Origin: Haematococcus lacustris | Lineage: Eukaryota; Chlorophyta; Chlorophyceae; Chlamydomonadales; Haematococcaceae | Direction of reading: 5' to 3' | Length of the DNA: 64,000 nt | Assembly: GCA_030144725.1 (NCBI GenBank) | Contig: JASKMD010000008.1 | Span: 9,150,787 to 9,214,786 of the forward strand | In this document: positions 45,835 to 64,000 of the stretch, one piece after another | Layout: each line of letters begins with the position of its first letter | How positions within the stretch are numbered: position 1 is the first letter of the stretch | Position numbers and translations under genes: made by a program | The notes under the pieces: model-generated | The model's input: only the letters and a program-made list of their open reading frames with translations | What the model was told of the DNA's origin: nothing | Databases searched by the model: none

Positions 45835-46860
45835 CTGGTGGCAAGCAGTATGACAGCCCACGTTCAGCAGTGCGATGCGTCGGGGTTGCATGGAGTTTGG
45901 CAGTATATTGGTCCGCCATCAAGAGCAAAGGTGTCAACTGGGCAGCCACGCTGAACCTGTTCTGTTACAAGCTATTCATTGGGTGACTATGTCAGTGTAA
46001 GCAGAGGGAGCGAGCCATCTGGAGGCCGGTGTGTTGCCTACATGTCAGGCGCAAAACAGTGATCTATGAGGTTGAAGTCAGGCGAAGTCAGGTTGTGTAC
46101 AAAACCCCGTAACATGGATAACTGACATGATCCCCAGCCCCTCCTACGCTCGCAATGCCTGGGAGGGGCAGTGCGGCTATCCCACTTGGCTGTCCTGAAG
46201 CCGCACAGCACGCTGGGGTGCAGAGTGGGCAAACCCCAAGTCCTCCCGCACAAGACATGCAATCATGCATTGTAGTCGATGCCAGAACATATACATTGGG
46301 GCCTCGCCCCGTCGCTGTCGTTGCCAACTCCGCTCCTGAACCATCCTCATTACCAGCGCCGTGCATCGTTCAAGAGGGCAGCTTTCAAACCTTGTCATCC
46401 TCAAAAACCCACTTTGTTAGCCTGCGTGCAAGAAGGCCAGCAAAGGTGGCGATGAGAGGGGCAGATGTAAGATAAAGCGACACACACCAAGGAGAGGACT
46501 GTTGTCTCACAAACATGCAATAGGCAGCATCCTCACCTTACTGACATGTATCAGCCATCAATGTTTGGCACAGGATGACTATAGGTTGCATGCAGGTGGT
46601 TCAGCCAGCACATGGCAAAGTGGGTCAGGGTCAGGTTCAGGGTCAGGGTCAGGGTCAGGGTCAGGGTCAGGGTCAGGGTCAGGGTCAGGGTCAGGGTCAG
46701 GGTCAGGGTCAGGGTCAGGGTCAGGGTCAGGGTCAGGGTCAGGGTCAGGGGGTGCCCCAGGCTGGGTGCCTGGCTGCCACCCTCCACTGCCTGGAACTGC
46801 AGCTGTATTGTTGCAATGAAAGAGCCAGGCTGGCCACACCCCTGCCCCCTGCAGTGCGGC
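45835..46860. other. Upstream of UBX gene; 3' flank of E2 gene
   Basis: Head-to-tail spacer between two minus-strand genes. It should hold the UBX promoter and the E2 3' UTR. Small open frames on both strands (46,088-46,475) show no known domain. A GGTCAG array lies near the E2 stop codon. Confidence 0.4.
46621..46752 (+). repeat. GGTCAG hexamer array, about 21 units
   Basis: Starts with one GGTTCAG variant, then pure units. It lies 110 bases beyond the E2 stop codon, so probably in its 3' UTR or just past it; on the gene's coding strand it is CTGACC. Confidence 0.95.
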
Positions 46861-48799
46861 TTACTTGGGGCTGCGGGAGCCCACAGACATGCAGTAGTCC
46901 CGGTCCCCTGCGGGCCGGCTGTACTCCGTGTTGCTGGCCAGCATAGAGCGCAGGGACAGTGCTACCTTGCTGATGGTCAGGGCAGGGGACCAGCCACCGT
47001 TGGCCCCGTCATACCTGCGGGCAGAATGTCACACATAATGCTCATGTGTTGTGAGTCGTCATGCCACCCCACCCACCATGTCTGCAGCCATTGCTGGCAC
47101 TTCCCTCATCCCTAGTGGGATTTTTACCCAAGCTGCTGCTGGCAAAGCCAAGCAGCCGTACCTAGCTCAACAACGGTGTAAACCCACCATCATCTGTCAT
47201 CACCTGCACCCCTGATCCGCACTGTGCCGCTGCTGCTGCTCCTGCTGCCCCAAATTGACAATTATTCTTATGGCATTTCAGCTGCAGCCCATGCCGTCCA
47301 GGTGATATCAGGCGGGCTATGGGAGTTGCTAGTTGTTGGTGACCGTGCCTATGATCCAGCCAAGTGTGTTTAGCGCTGTGTTGGTGGTGCCAGCGGGGAT
47401 GCGTGGGATGCTAAGCGTGGGTGGACGTTCACTTGCCCAGCACCCGACTGTTTGTGCCTGACCCACTGCGCCCAGCAAGCTGCACACGCGGTGCTGCCCC
47501 AACAGGTCCCAAAGAGGAGGGGTGGTGGGCACTGCTAGCTGCTGACATGTGGCTGCCGTGCTCACATCACACCCGACACACAGCTGCAATGCGGTTGGGG
47601 TCAGATGCCCCTAGCTGGACTAGCGGCCGGGGATTCGAGGAGGGGGCCACTCACAAGATGTCCAGGCAGATGTGGCCGTTGGTGTAGATGTGAGGGTGGA
47701 TGGGGGAGTCTGGCAGGAAGATGACCTGAGCAGGGCAGCCAGGGGCGGAGGACGTCTAGCCTCCAGTGAGCACACCACCATCACTATCATCAATGTTGTG
47801 AGGGGCGTATGCCTAGCCACATGGTGATGATTGCCAGGGGCTGACCTATGACTAGACCTGTTCAGCTCCCAGAGAATACGCCATCATCAGTCCCGCATCT
47901 AAGGTTGTTACTGGTGGCTAGCACTGGCACAGTTACTGCCCCTGCCCCTGGCCCTGCCCCTGCCCCTGCCCCTGCCCCTGCCCCTGCCCCTAGGCAGTGG
48001 CACGCACCTCTGGCGGCTCCAAAGGATACCTGCATGTCCGCATGCACACCACAGCCGTCATGCATGCAACCCAGGCGACCATAGTGCAAGTGAGAGTGTG
48101 ACATGGGAATGCCCTCCTCTGCTGGAGCTTCCTAAGGTAGCACATTCACTACAGGGGGCACAGGGGGCCACGCTGAACATCATCACTCCACAAGTTGGTG
48201 ATGCGCCAGTGCTTCCCAGATGAGCCGGGATCAGGAGCATCACTGATGGCACGCTAGCAGCCTGCATGCCGGTGCATGCAGATCCTGGCTAATGGCACAC
48301 CCCTCTTCGAAACACCTCATCGACACCTGGCATAGGTCACACCTCCTAAACCTTTCCACACCACGCGCTGCAGCTTCTGTCCAGCTTCTGCCCACCTGTC
48401 AGGGAAGCTGACCTTGAGACGGAACACCTGGCCCTCATACAGGCGGGGCATGCCTGCTGACCCCTCAGGGCCTTGCATCCTGCACCACCACCAGCAGGGC
48501 CACTGACCTAGTCGCAGGAGGGTTGGTGCAAGCTAGACCAGGCTCCTTGCCCCATGACTCCTTCCTGCCTCAATTGCCCTCCCAGCGCCTTCCCTGTCCC
48601 ATTGCCTGAGGGCCACCCTGCCTCTCACATTTCTCCTCCCCCCTGCCCTCTCCCCCCTGCCCTAAGCCCCAGCCCTGGCCTGCTGCCCTGCCCCTCTGCC
48701 AGCTGGACAGCAGGTCTAGACAACAATGAGACCCAGCCTCATTTCCCCACCATGCTCTGTGCTGCGCTGTTAGACAGGAACCCTTTAGAAGCTGCTGTT

Positions 48800-48890
<91 letters not shown>

Positions 48891-49094
48891 AATTTTGCTG
48901 CTGCTGCTTCTGCTGTGGCTCATGCTGCTGCTGCTGCTGCTGCTCCTACTGCTGTAGCCTTCAGTGCATCACTTGTTCGGCTCCATGTGCTGCTGCAGGT
49001 CAATGGCTCACAGGATGCACCAGGTGGTGATGGGCTCACAGCTCTCCAGTGCACAGCCCTCAGGTGCCAGCCGCTGCCAGTCCTTCAACTCAGA
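46861..49094 (-). CDS. UBE2W: Ubiquitin-conjugating enzyme E2, UBE2W-like, 5' exon not found
   Basis: E2 enzymes carry ubiquitin as a thioester; the UBE2W branch tags protein N termini. Exons on minus: 49094-49021, 48479-48396, 48029-48008 (a 22-nt microexon coding YPLEPPE), 47725-47655, 47014-46861. These give 134 residues with consistent phases. Visible sequence: SELKDWQRLAPEGCAL at the start, LYEGQVFRLKVSFPDRYPLE, the active-site region HPHIYTNGHICLDIL with the catalytic Cys, and DGANGGWSPALTISKVALS. The pattern HPHxYxNGHICL, lacking the classic HPN triad, is that of UBE2W rather than most E2s. About 10-20 N-terminal residues (usually M..RLQ.EL) must come from an exon upstream of 49,094. 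The C terminus ends SVGSRSPK. Confidence 0.85.
47937..47991 (+). repeat. (CCCCTG)n tract in E2 intron
   Basis: About nine units, directly next to the 22-nt microexon at 48,008-48,029. Confidence 0.9.
48805..48891 (+). repeat. (CTG)n array, about 29 units, in E2 intron
   Basis: Pure CTG run in the intron between exons 49,021 and 48,479; on the coding strand it is CAG. Confidence 0.95.
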
Positions 49095-49213
49095 CTACAG
49101 ATGGCAGCAAGGTCAATAACATGCACGCATGTAGGTGCAGACCTGACTAAACTGCTATAGGGAAAGCTGTAAAGAAACCTGTATGCGCCTGGCCGCCACA
49201 GGGGTCAAGGTCA

Positions 49214-50020
49214 TCACAGCTCCGCGCTCCTCTGGCCGAGCAAACTTGGCAGGCCAATAAAAAAAGGTATTGCGCTGATGGCTTGCTGCCGCGAGGGCGT
49301 GTTGTTATGCACGGTCTTCCGAATGCTGCGCGCCATCGCACGTTCCGAAATAGACGTCACTCTAAACCTAAAAAAACCAGCGTAGAGCAGCGTAAGCGTG
49401 TTGCCGAATGCGGTCTGCAGCTGCTGGCCGACGTGGTCCACCATGTTGAAGTCAGAGAGGTATCGTGGGATTGCTTCGAGGCGGGCGCGGAGGTCGGGGT
49501 GCGCGGCCAGCACGGCAGCGACTGCTGCGCTTGGCCGAGTGCTCTCGCCGTCTCCAGGCAGGCTGCGGCACAGGTGCAGGTACAGGTTCCGGTAGCTTAG
49601 GTCCGGGATGGCTGCCTGGGAAACTGGGATGCCTGTGTCCACGGGCTGGCCGTGCTCGTCGAGCTGGTCGGCAACGTGAATGGTGAACAAGCCGCGCACG
49701 AGGAAGCCCAGCAGCAGGCTGGCGAGCACCGCCCGCTCGCTGCAGGCCTTCACTCGTGGCAGCGCAGCGTCGGCCAGAAAGGCATCCCAAAGCTCTTGCG
49801 GCAAGTGGTCGGTGAGGTGGGCTAGCTTGCACGTCCTGCCGTGGTATGTGTTGTCCACATCGCGGGCAGCGGGGGCCTCTCCGGAAGCCTTTTCATTTCG
49901 CTGCGCCTCGGTGTGGTCTGGCTGTAGTGCCTCGTCGCGGTCCACAATGTCACTGTTTGGGTCCTCCGGCACTGGCTTAGACACGATTCGTCTTTTTTTC
50001 TTAGCCATAGAAAACAACAA
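49214..50020 (-). CDS. 268-residue ORF with basic N terminus; possible Fanzor-like N-terminal part
   Basis: A single long frame between the E2 and Obg genes. It begins, a few residues in, with MAKKKRRIVSKPVPEDPN (second ATG at 50,005), a nuclear-localisation-like start, then ...NTYHGRTCKLAHLTDHLPQEL, an alpha-helical stretch KACSERAVLASLLLGFLVRG, SYRNLYLHLCRSLPG, and PRYLSDFNMVDHVGQQLQTA with FGNTLTLLY. The last 55 residues look non-coding in style, so an intron may start near 49,390. Algal Fanzor N-terminal domains have a comparable pattern (helical region, then Y-S-x-F-N... and 'A..N.L' before an Arg-rich segment), but I cannot establish homology by eye. No RuvC motif follows. It could equally be a lineage-specific nuclear protein. 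Confidence 0.4.
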   Translation of the reverse strand: MLFSMAKKKRRIVSKPVPEDPNSDIVDRDEALQPDHTEAQRNEKASGEAPAARDVDNTYHGRTCKLAHLTDHLPQELWDAFLADAALPRVKACSERAVLASLLLGFLVRGLFTIHVADQLDEHGQPVDTGIPVSQAAIPDLSYRNLYLHLCRSLPGDGESTRPSAAVAAVLAAHPDLRARLEAIPRYLSDFNMVDHVGQQLQTAFGNTLTLLYAGFFRFRVTSISERAMARSIRKTVHNNTPSRQQAISAIPFFIGLPSLLGQRSAEL

Positions 50021-50164
50021 CGTAAAGTTGCCAATGTCAGGTATTCGCTAGAGCTCGCATATCAACGATTGATACGCATCACAGCTCATTACTGACAACA
50101 AAAAGAACCTAAGAGGCGCCGTGCTCCTGCACCGCTACCGGCCTCCCTATGTTTCTAGCGCTCT

Positions 50165-57837
<7,673 letters not shown>

Positions 57838-57840
57838 CTG

Positions 57841-60800
57841 AGGGACCAGGGTCACAGGCAAGACCAGGGTCAGGGTCACAGGCAAGACCAGGGTCAGGGT
57901 CACAGGCAAGACCAGGGTCAGGGTCACAGGCAAGACCAGGGTCAGGGTCACAGGCAAGACCAGGGTCAGGGTCACAGGCAAGACCAGGGTCAGGGTCACA
58001 GGCAAGACCAGGGTCAGGGTCACAGGCAAGACCAGGGTCAGGGTCACAGGCAAGACCAGGGTCAGGGTCACAGGCAAGACCAGGGTCAGGGTCACAGGCA
58101 AGACCAGGGTCAGGGTCACAGGCAAGACCAGGGTCAGGGTCACAGGCAAGACCAGGGTCAGGGTCACAGGCAAGACCAGGGTCAGGGTCACAGGCAAGAC
58201 CAGGGTCAGGGTCACAGGCAAGACCAGGGTCAGGGTCACAGGCAAGACCAGGGTCAGGGTCACAGGCAAGACCAGGGTCAGGGTCACAGGCAAGACCAGG
58301 GTCAGGGTCACAGGCAAGACCAGGGTCAGGGTCACAGGCAAGACCAGGGTCAGGGTCACAGGCAAGACCAGGGTCAGGGTCACAGGCAAGACCAGGGTCA
58401 GGGTCACAGGCAAGACCAGGGTCAGGGTCACAGGCAAGACCAGGGTCAGGGTCACAGGCAAGACCAGGGTCAGGGTCACAGGCAAGACCAGGGTCAGGGT
58501 CACAGGCAAGACCAGGGTCAGGGTCACAGGCAAGACCAGGGTCAGGGTCACAGGCAAGACCAGGGTCAGGGTCACAGGCAAGACCAGGGTCAGGGTCACA
58601 GGCAAGACCAGGGTCAGGGTCACAGGCAAGACCAGGGTCAGGGTCACAGGCAAGACCAGGGTCAGGGTCACAGGCAAGACCAGGGTCAGGGTCACAGGCA
58701 AGACCAGGGTCAGGGTCACAGGCAAGACCAGGGTCAGGGTCACAGGCAAGACCAGGGTCAGGGTCACAGGCAAGACCAGGGTCAGGGTCACAGGCAAGAC
58801 CAGGGTCAGGGTCACAGGCAAGACCAGGGTCAGGGTCACAGGCAAGACCAGGGTCAGGGTCACAGGCAAGACCAGGGTCAGGGTCACAGGCAAGACCAGG
58901 GTCAGGGTCACAGGCAAGACCAGGGTCAGGGTCACAGGCAAGACCAGGGTCAGGGTCACAGGCAAGACCAGGGTCAGGGTCACAGGCAAGACCAGGGTCA
59001 GGGTCACAGGCAAGACCAGGGTCAGGGTCACAGGCAAGACCAGGGTCAGGGTCACAGGCAAGACCAGGGTCAGGGTCACAGGCAAGACCAGGGTCAGGGT
59101 CACAGGCAAGACCAGGGTCAGGGTCACAGGCAAGACCAGGGTCAGGGTCACAGGCAAGACCAGGGTCAGGGTCACAGGCAAGACCAGGGTCAGGGTCACA
59201 GGCAAGACCAGGGTCAGGGTCACAGGCAAGACCAGGGTCAGGGTCACAGGCAAGACCAGGGTCAGGGTCACAGGCAAGACCAGGGTCAGGGTCACAGGCA
59301 AGACCAGGGTCAGGGTCACAGGCAAGACCAGGGTCAGGGTCACAGGCAAGACCAGGGTCAGGGTCACAGGCAAGACCAGGGTCAGGGTCACAGGCAAGAC
59401 CAGGGTCAGGGTCACAGGCAAGACCAGGGTCAGGGTCACAGGCAAGACCAGGGTCAGGGTCACAGGCAAGACCAGGGTCAGGGTCACAGGCAAGACCAGG
59501 GTCAGGGTCACAGGCAAGACCAGGGTCAGGGTCACAGGCAAGACCAGGGTCAGGGTCACAGGCAAGACCAGGGTCAGGGTCACAGGCAAGACCAGGGTCA
59601 GGGTCACAGGCAAGACCAGGGTCAGGGTCACAGGCAAGACCAGGGTCAGGGTCACAGGCAAGACCAGGGTCAGGGTCACAGGCAAGACCAGGGTCAGGGT
59701 CACAGGCAAGACCAGGGTCAGGGTCACAGGCAAGACCAGGGTCAGGGTCACAGGCAAGACCAGGGTCAGGGTCACAGGCAAGACCAGGGTCAGGGTCACA
59801 GGCAAGACCAGGGTCAGGGTCACAGGCAAGACCAGGGTCAGGGTCACAGGCAAGACCAGGGTCAGGGTCACAGGCAAGACCAGGGTCAGGGTCACAGGCA
59901 AGACCAGGGTCAGGGTCACAGGCAAGACCAGGGTCAGGGTCACAGGCAAGACCAGGGTCAGGGTCACAGGCAAGACCAGGGTCAGGGTCACAGGCAAGAC
60001 CAGGGTCAGGGTCACAGGCAAGACCAGGGTCAGGGTCACAGGCAAGACCAGGGTCAGGGTCACAGGCAAGACCAGGGTCAGGGTCACAGGCAAGACCAGG
60101 GTCAGGGTCACAGGCAAGACCAGGGTCAGGGTCACAGGCAAGACCAGGGTCAGGGTCACAGGCAAGACCAGGGTCAGGGTCACAGGCAAGACCAGGGTCA
60201 GGGTCACAGGCAAGACCAGGGTCAGGGTCACAGGCAAGACCAGGGTCAGGGTCACAGGCAAGACCAGGGTCAGGGTCACAGGCAAGACCAGGGTCAGGGT
60301 CACAGGCAAGACCAGGGTCAGGGTCACAGGCAAGACCAGGGTCAGGGTCACAGGCAAGACCAGGGTCAGGGTCACAGGCAAGACCAGGGTCAGGGTCACA
60401 GGCAAGACCAGGGTCAGGGTCACAGGCAAGACCAGGGTCAGGGTCACAGGCAAGACCAGGGTCAGGGTCACAGGCAAGACCAGGGTCAGGGTCACAGGCA
60501 AGACCAGGGTCAGGGTCACAGGCAAGACCAGGGTCAGGGTCACAGGCAAGACCAGGGTCAGGGTCACAGGCAAGACCAGGGTCAGGGTCACAGGCAAGAC
60601 CAGGGTCAGGGTCACAGGCAAGACCAGGGTCAGGGTCACAGGCAAGACCAGGGTCAGGGTCACAGGCAAGACCAGGGTCAGGGTCACAGGCAAGACCAGG
60701 GTCAGGGTCACAGGCAAGACCAGGGTCAGGGTCACAGGCAAGACCAGGGTCAGGGTCACAGGCAAGACCAGGGTCAGGGTCACAGGCAAGACCAGGGTCA

Positions 60801-63800
60801 GGGTCACAGGCAAGACCAGGGTCAGGGTCACAGGCAAGACCAGGGTCAGGGTCACAGGCAAGACCAGGGTCAGGGTCACAGGCAAGACCAGGGTCAGGGT
60901 CACAGGCAAGACCAGGGTCAGGGTCACAGGCAAGACCAGGGTCAGGGTCACAGGCAAGACCAGGGTCAGGGTCACAGGCAAGACCAGGGTCAGGGTCACA
61001 GGCAAGACCAGGGTCAGGGTCACAGGCAAGACCAGGGTCAGGGTCACAGGCAAGACCAGGGTCAGGGTCACAGGCAAGACCAGGGTCAGGGTCACAGGCA
61101 AGACCAGGGTCAGGGTCACAGGCAAGACCAGGGTCAGGGTCACAGGCAAGACCAGGGTCAGGGTCACAGGCAAGACCAGGGTCAGGGTCACAGGCAAGAC
61201 CAGGGTCAGGGTCACAGGCAAGACCAGGGTCAGGGTCACAGGCAAGACCAGGGTCAGGGTCACAGGCAAGACCAGGGTCAGGGTCACAGGCAAGACCAGG
61301 GTCAGGGTCACAGGCAAGACCAGGGTCAGGGTCACAGGCAAGACCAGGGTCAGGGTCACAGGCAAGACCAGGGTCAGGGTCACAGGCAAGACCAGGGTCA
61401 GGGTCACAGGCAAGACCAGGGTCAGGGTCACAGGCAAGACCAGGGTCAGGGTCACAGGCAAGACCAGGGTCAGGGTCACAGGCAAGACCAGGGTCAGGGT
61501 CACAGGCAAGACCAGGGTCAGGGTCACAGGCAAGACCAGGGTCAGGGTCACAGGCAAGACCAGGGTCAGGGTCACAGGCAAGACCAGGGTCAGGGTCACA
61601 GGCAAGACCAGGGTCAGGGTCACAGGCAAGACCAGGGTCAGGGTCACAGGCAAGACCAGGGTCAGGGTCACAGGCAAGACCAGGGTCAGGGTCACAGGCA
61701 AGACCAGGGTCAGGGTCACAGGCAAGACCAGGGTCAGGGTCACAGGCAAGACCAGGGTCAGGGTCACAGGCAAGACCAGGGTCAGGGTCACAGGCAAGAC
61801 CAGGGTCAGGGTCACAGGCAAGACCAGGGTCAGGGTCACAGGCAAGACCAGGGTCAGGGTCACAGGCAAGACCAGGGTCAGGGTCACAGGCAAGACCAGG
61901 GTCAGGGTCACAGGCAAGACCAGGGTCAGGGTCACAGGCAAGACCAGGGTCAGGGTCACAGGCAAGACCAGGGTCAGGGTCACAGGCAAGACCAGGGTCA
62001 GGGTCACAGGCAAGACCAGGGTCAGGGTCACAGGCAAGACCAGGGTCAGGGTCACAGGCAAGACCAGGGTCAGGGTCACAGGCAAGACCAGGGTCAGGGT
62101 CACAGGCAAGACCAGGGTCAGGGTCACAGGCAAGACCAGGGTCAGGGTCACAGGCAAGACCAGGGTCAGGGTCACAGGCAAGACCAGGGTCAGGGTCACA
62201 GGCAAGACCAGGGTCAGGGTCACAGGCAAGACCAGGGTCAGGGTCACAGGCAAGACCAGGGTCAGGGTCACAGGCAAGACCAGGGTCAGGGTCACAGGCA
62301 AGACCAGGGTCAGGGTCACAGGCAAGACCAGGGTCAGGGTCACAGGCAAGACCAGGGTCAGGGTCACAGGCAAGACCAGGGTCAGGGTCACAGGCAAGAC
62401 CAGGGTCAGGGTCACAGGCAAGACCAGGGTCAGGGTCACAGGCAAGACCAGGGTCAGGGTCACAGGCAAGACCAGGGTCAGGGTCACAGGCAAGACCAGG
62501 GTCAGGGTCACAGGCAAGACCAGGGTCAGGGTCACAGGCAAGACCAGGGTCAGGGTCACAGGCAAGACCAGGGTCAGGGTCACAGGCAAGACCAGGGTCA
62601 GGGTCACAGGCAAGACCAGGGTCAGGGTCACAGGCAAGACCAGGGTCAGGGTCACAGGCAAGACCAGGGTCAGGGTCACAGGCAAGACCAGGGTCAGGGT
62701 CACAGGCAAGACCAGGGTCAGGGTCACAGGCAAGACCAGGGTCAGGGTCACAGGCAAGACCAGGGTCAGGGTCACAGGCAAGACCAGGGTCAGGGTCACA
62801 GGCAAGACCAGGGTCAGGGTCACAGGCAAGACCAGGGTCAGGGTCACAGGCAAGACCAGGGTCAGGGTCACAGGCAAGACCAGGGTCAGGGTCACAGGCA
62901 AGACCAGGGTCAGGGTCACAGGCAAGACCAGGGTCAGGGTCACAGGCAAGACCAGGGTCAGGGTCACAGGCAAGACCAGGGTCAGGGTCACAGGCAAGAC
63001 CAGGGTCAGGGTCACAGGCAAGACCAGGGTCAGGGTCACAGGCAAGACCAGGGTCAGGGTCACAGGCAAGACCAGGGTCAGGGTCACAGGCAAGACCAGG
63101 GTCAGGGTCACAGGCAAGACCAGGGTCAGGGTCACAGGCAAGACCAGGGTCAGGGTCACAGGCAAGACCAGGGTCAGGGTCACAGGCAAGACCAGGGTCA
63201 GGGTCACAGGCAAGACCAGGGTCAGGGTCACAGGCAAGACCAGGGTCAGGGTCACAGGCAAGACCAGGGTCAGGGTCACAGGCAAGACCAGGGTCAGGGT
63301 CACAGGCAAGACCAGGGTCAGGGTCACAGGCAAGACCAGGGTCAGGGTCACAGGCAAGACCAGGGTCAGGGTCACAGGCAAGACCAGGGTCAGGGTCACA
63401 GGCAAGACCAGGGTCAGGGTCACAGGCAAGACCAGGGTCAGGGTCACAGGCAAGACCAGGGTCAGGGTCACAGGCAAGACCAGGGTCAGGGTCACAGGCA
63501 AGACCAGGGTCAGGGTCACAGGCAAGACCAGGGTCAGGGTCACAGGCAAGACCAGGGTCAGGGTCACAGGCAAGACCAGGGTCAGGGTCACAGGCAAGAC
63601 CAGGGTCAGGGTCACAGGCAAGACCAGGGTCAGGGTCACAGGCAAGACCAGGGTCAGGGTCACAGGCAAGACCAGGGTCAGGGTCACAGGCAAGACCAGG
63701 GTCAGGGTCACAGGCAAGACCAGGGTCAGGGTCACAGGCAAGACCAGGGTCAGGGTCACAGGCAAGACCAGGGTCAGGGTCACAGGCAAGACCAGGGTCA

Positions 63801-64000
63801 GGGTCACAGGCAAGACCAGGGTCAGGGTCACAGGCAAGACCAGGGTCAGGGTCACAGGCAAGACCAGGGTCAGGGTCACAGGCAAGACCAGGGTCAGGGT
63901 CACAGGCAAGACCAGGTCAGGCAAGACCAGGGTCAGGGTCACAGGCAAGACCAGGGTCAGGGTCACAGGCAAGACCAGGGTCAGGGTCACAGGCAAGACC
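57841..64000 (+). repeat. 24-bp satellite array, about 256 copies, runs off the window
   Basis: The unit consists of GACCAGGGTCAGGGTCAC followed by AGGCAA. Copies are almost identical over more than 6.1 kb; the visible exceptions are a shortened first unit next to the exon at 57,837 and an irregular stretch at about 63,911-63,925 (GACCAGGTCAGGCAA). The array begins three bases past the acceptor AG of the first visible Obg exon, so it appears to be intron sequence of that gene. The unit contains two GGGTCA hexamers, the same hexamer seen at 19.6, 31.8 and 46.6 kb. Confidence 0.97.

Overview
The window is nuclear DNA of a GC-rich green alga. The case rests on three things: genes cut into many short exons with GT-AG introns, introns packed with tandem repeats, and algal/plant-type proteins, namely a plant-type 3-ketoacyl-CoA synthase, an ABCG transporter, an Obg GTPase of the plant organelle kind, UBX/UAS and E2 ubiquitin proteins. 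TTAGGG tracts, C-terminal Fanzor (eukaryotic TnpB-like) fragments and extreme CAG/CTG, GGTCAG and CAGG repeats fit the order Chlamydomonadales, perhaps near Haematococcus. The taxon is an inference from family knowledge, not a proof.

Layout. 1-260: Fanzor-related debris. 260-4,400: mostly uninterpretable, with a proline-rich ORF. 4,427-11,260 (minus): 3-ketoacyl-CoA synthase, 12 exons, with a TA-flanked DNA transposon in one intron. 12,600-16,300: Fanzor graveyard, with two tandem C-terminal copies and a third, different fragment, all on minus. 16,838-28,014 (plus): complete 19-exon ABCG transporter, 1137 aa. 29,422-36,553 (minus): complete 9-exon phytanoyl-CoA-dioxygenase-like protein, 912 aa, convergent with the ABCG gene. 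36,698-40,219 (plus): unrecognised multi-exon gene, divergent from it. 41,161-45,834 (minus): complete 10-exon UBA/UAS/UBX protein of the FAF2/UBXD8/PUX10 type, 472 aa. 46,861-49,094 (minus): UBE2W-like E2 enzyme, 5' end not found. 49,214-50,020 (minus): 268-aa ORF with a basic start. 50,165-57,837+ (minus): Obg GTPase whose first exon(s) lie outside the window. 57,841-64,000: one 24-bp satellite array that runs off the window and appears to sit in the Obg 5' intron.

Exon models were read by eye from conserved protein segments and checked by intron phase. In the ABCG, dioxygenase and UBX genes every junction keeps frame and the total coding length is divisible by three, which is strong internal support. 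The genes do not form a functional cluster: they cover lipid elongation, membrane transport, ER-associated ubiquitin handling and ribosome-linked GTPase work. What unites the region is its repeats. Almost every gene carries long tandem arrays in introns, many of them G-rich hexamers close to the telomere repeat, and TE debris sits in introns (a pogo/Tc1-like element in the KCS gene; a Ty1/copia gag fragment flanked by an inverted copy of itself in the Obg gene). The most interesting material is the Fanzor set with its shared downstream segment, the gag inverted repeat, the giant intronic satellite, and the pentamer array that begins exactly at a splice donor.
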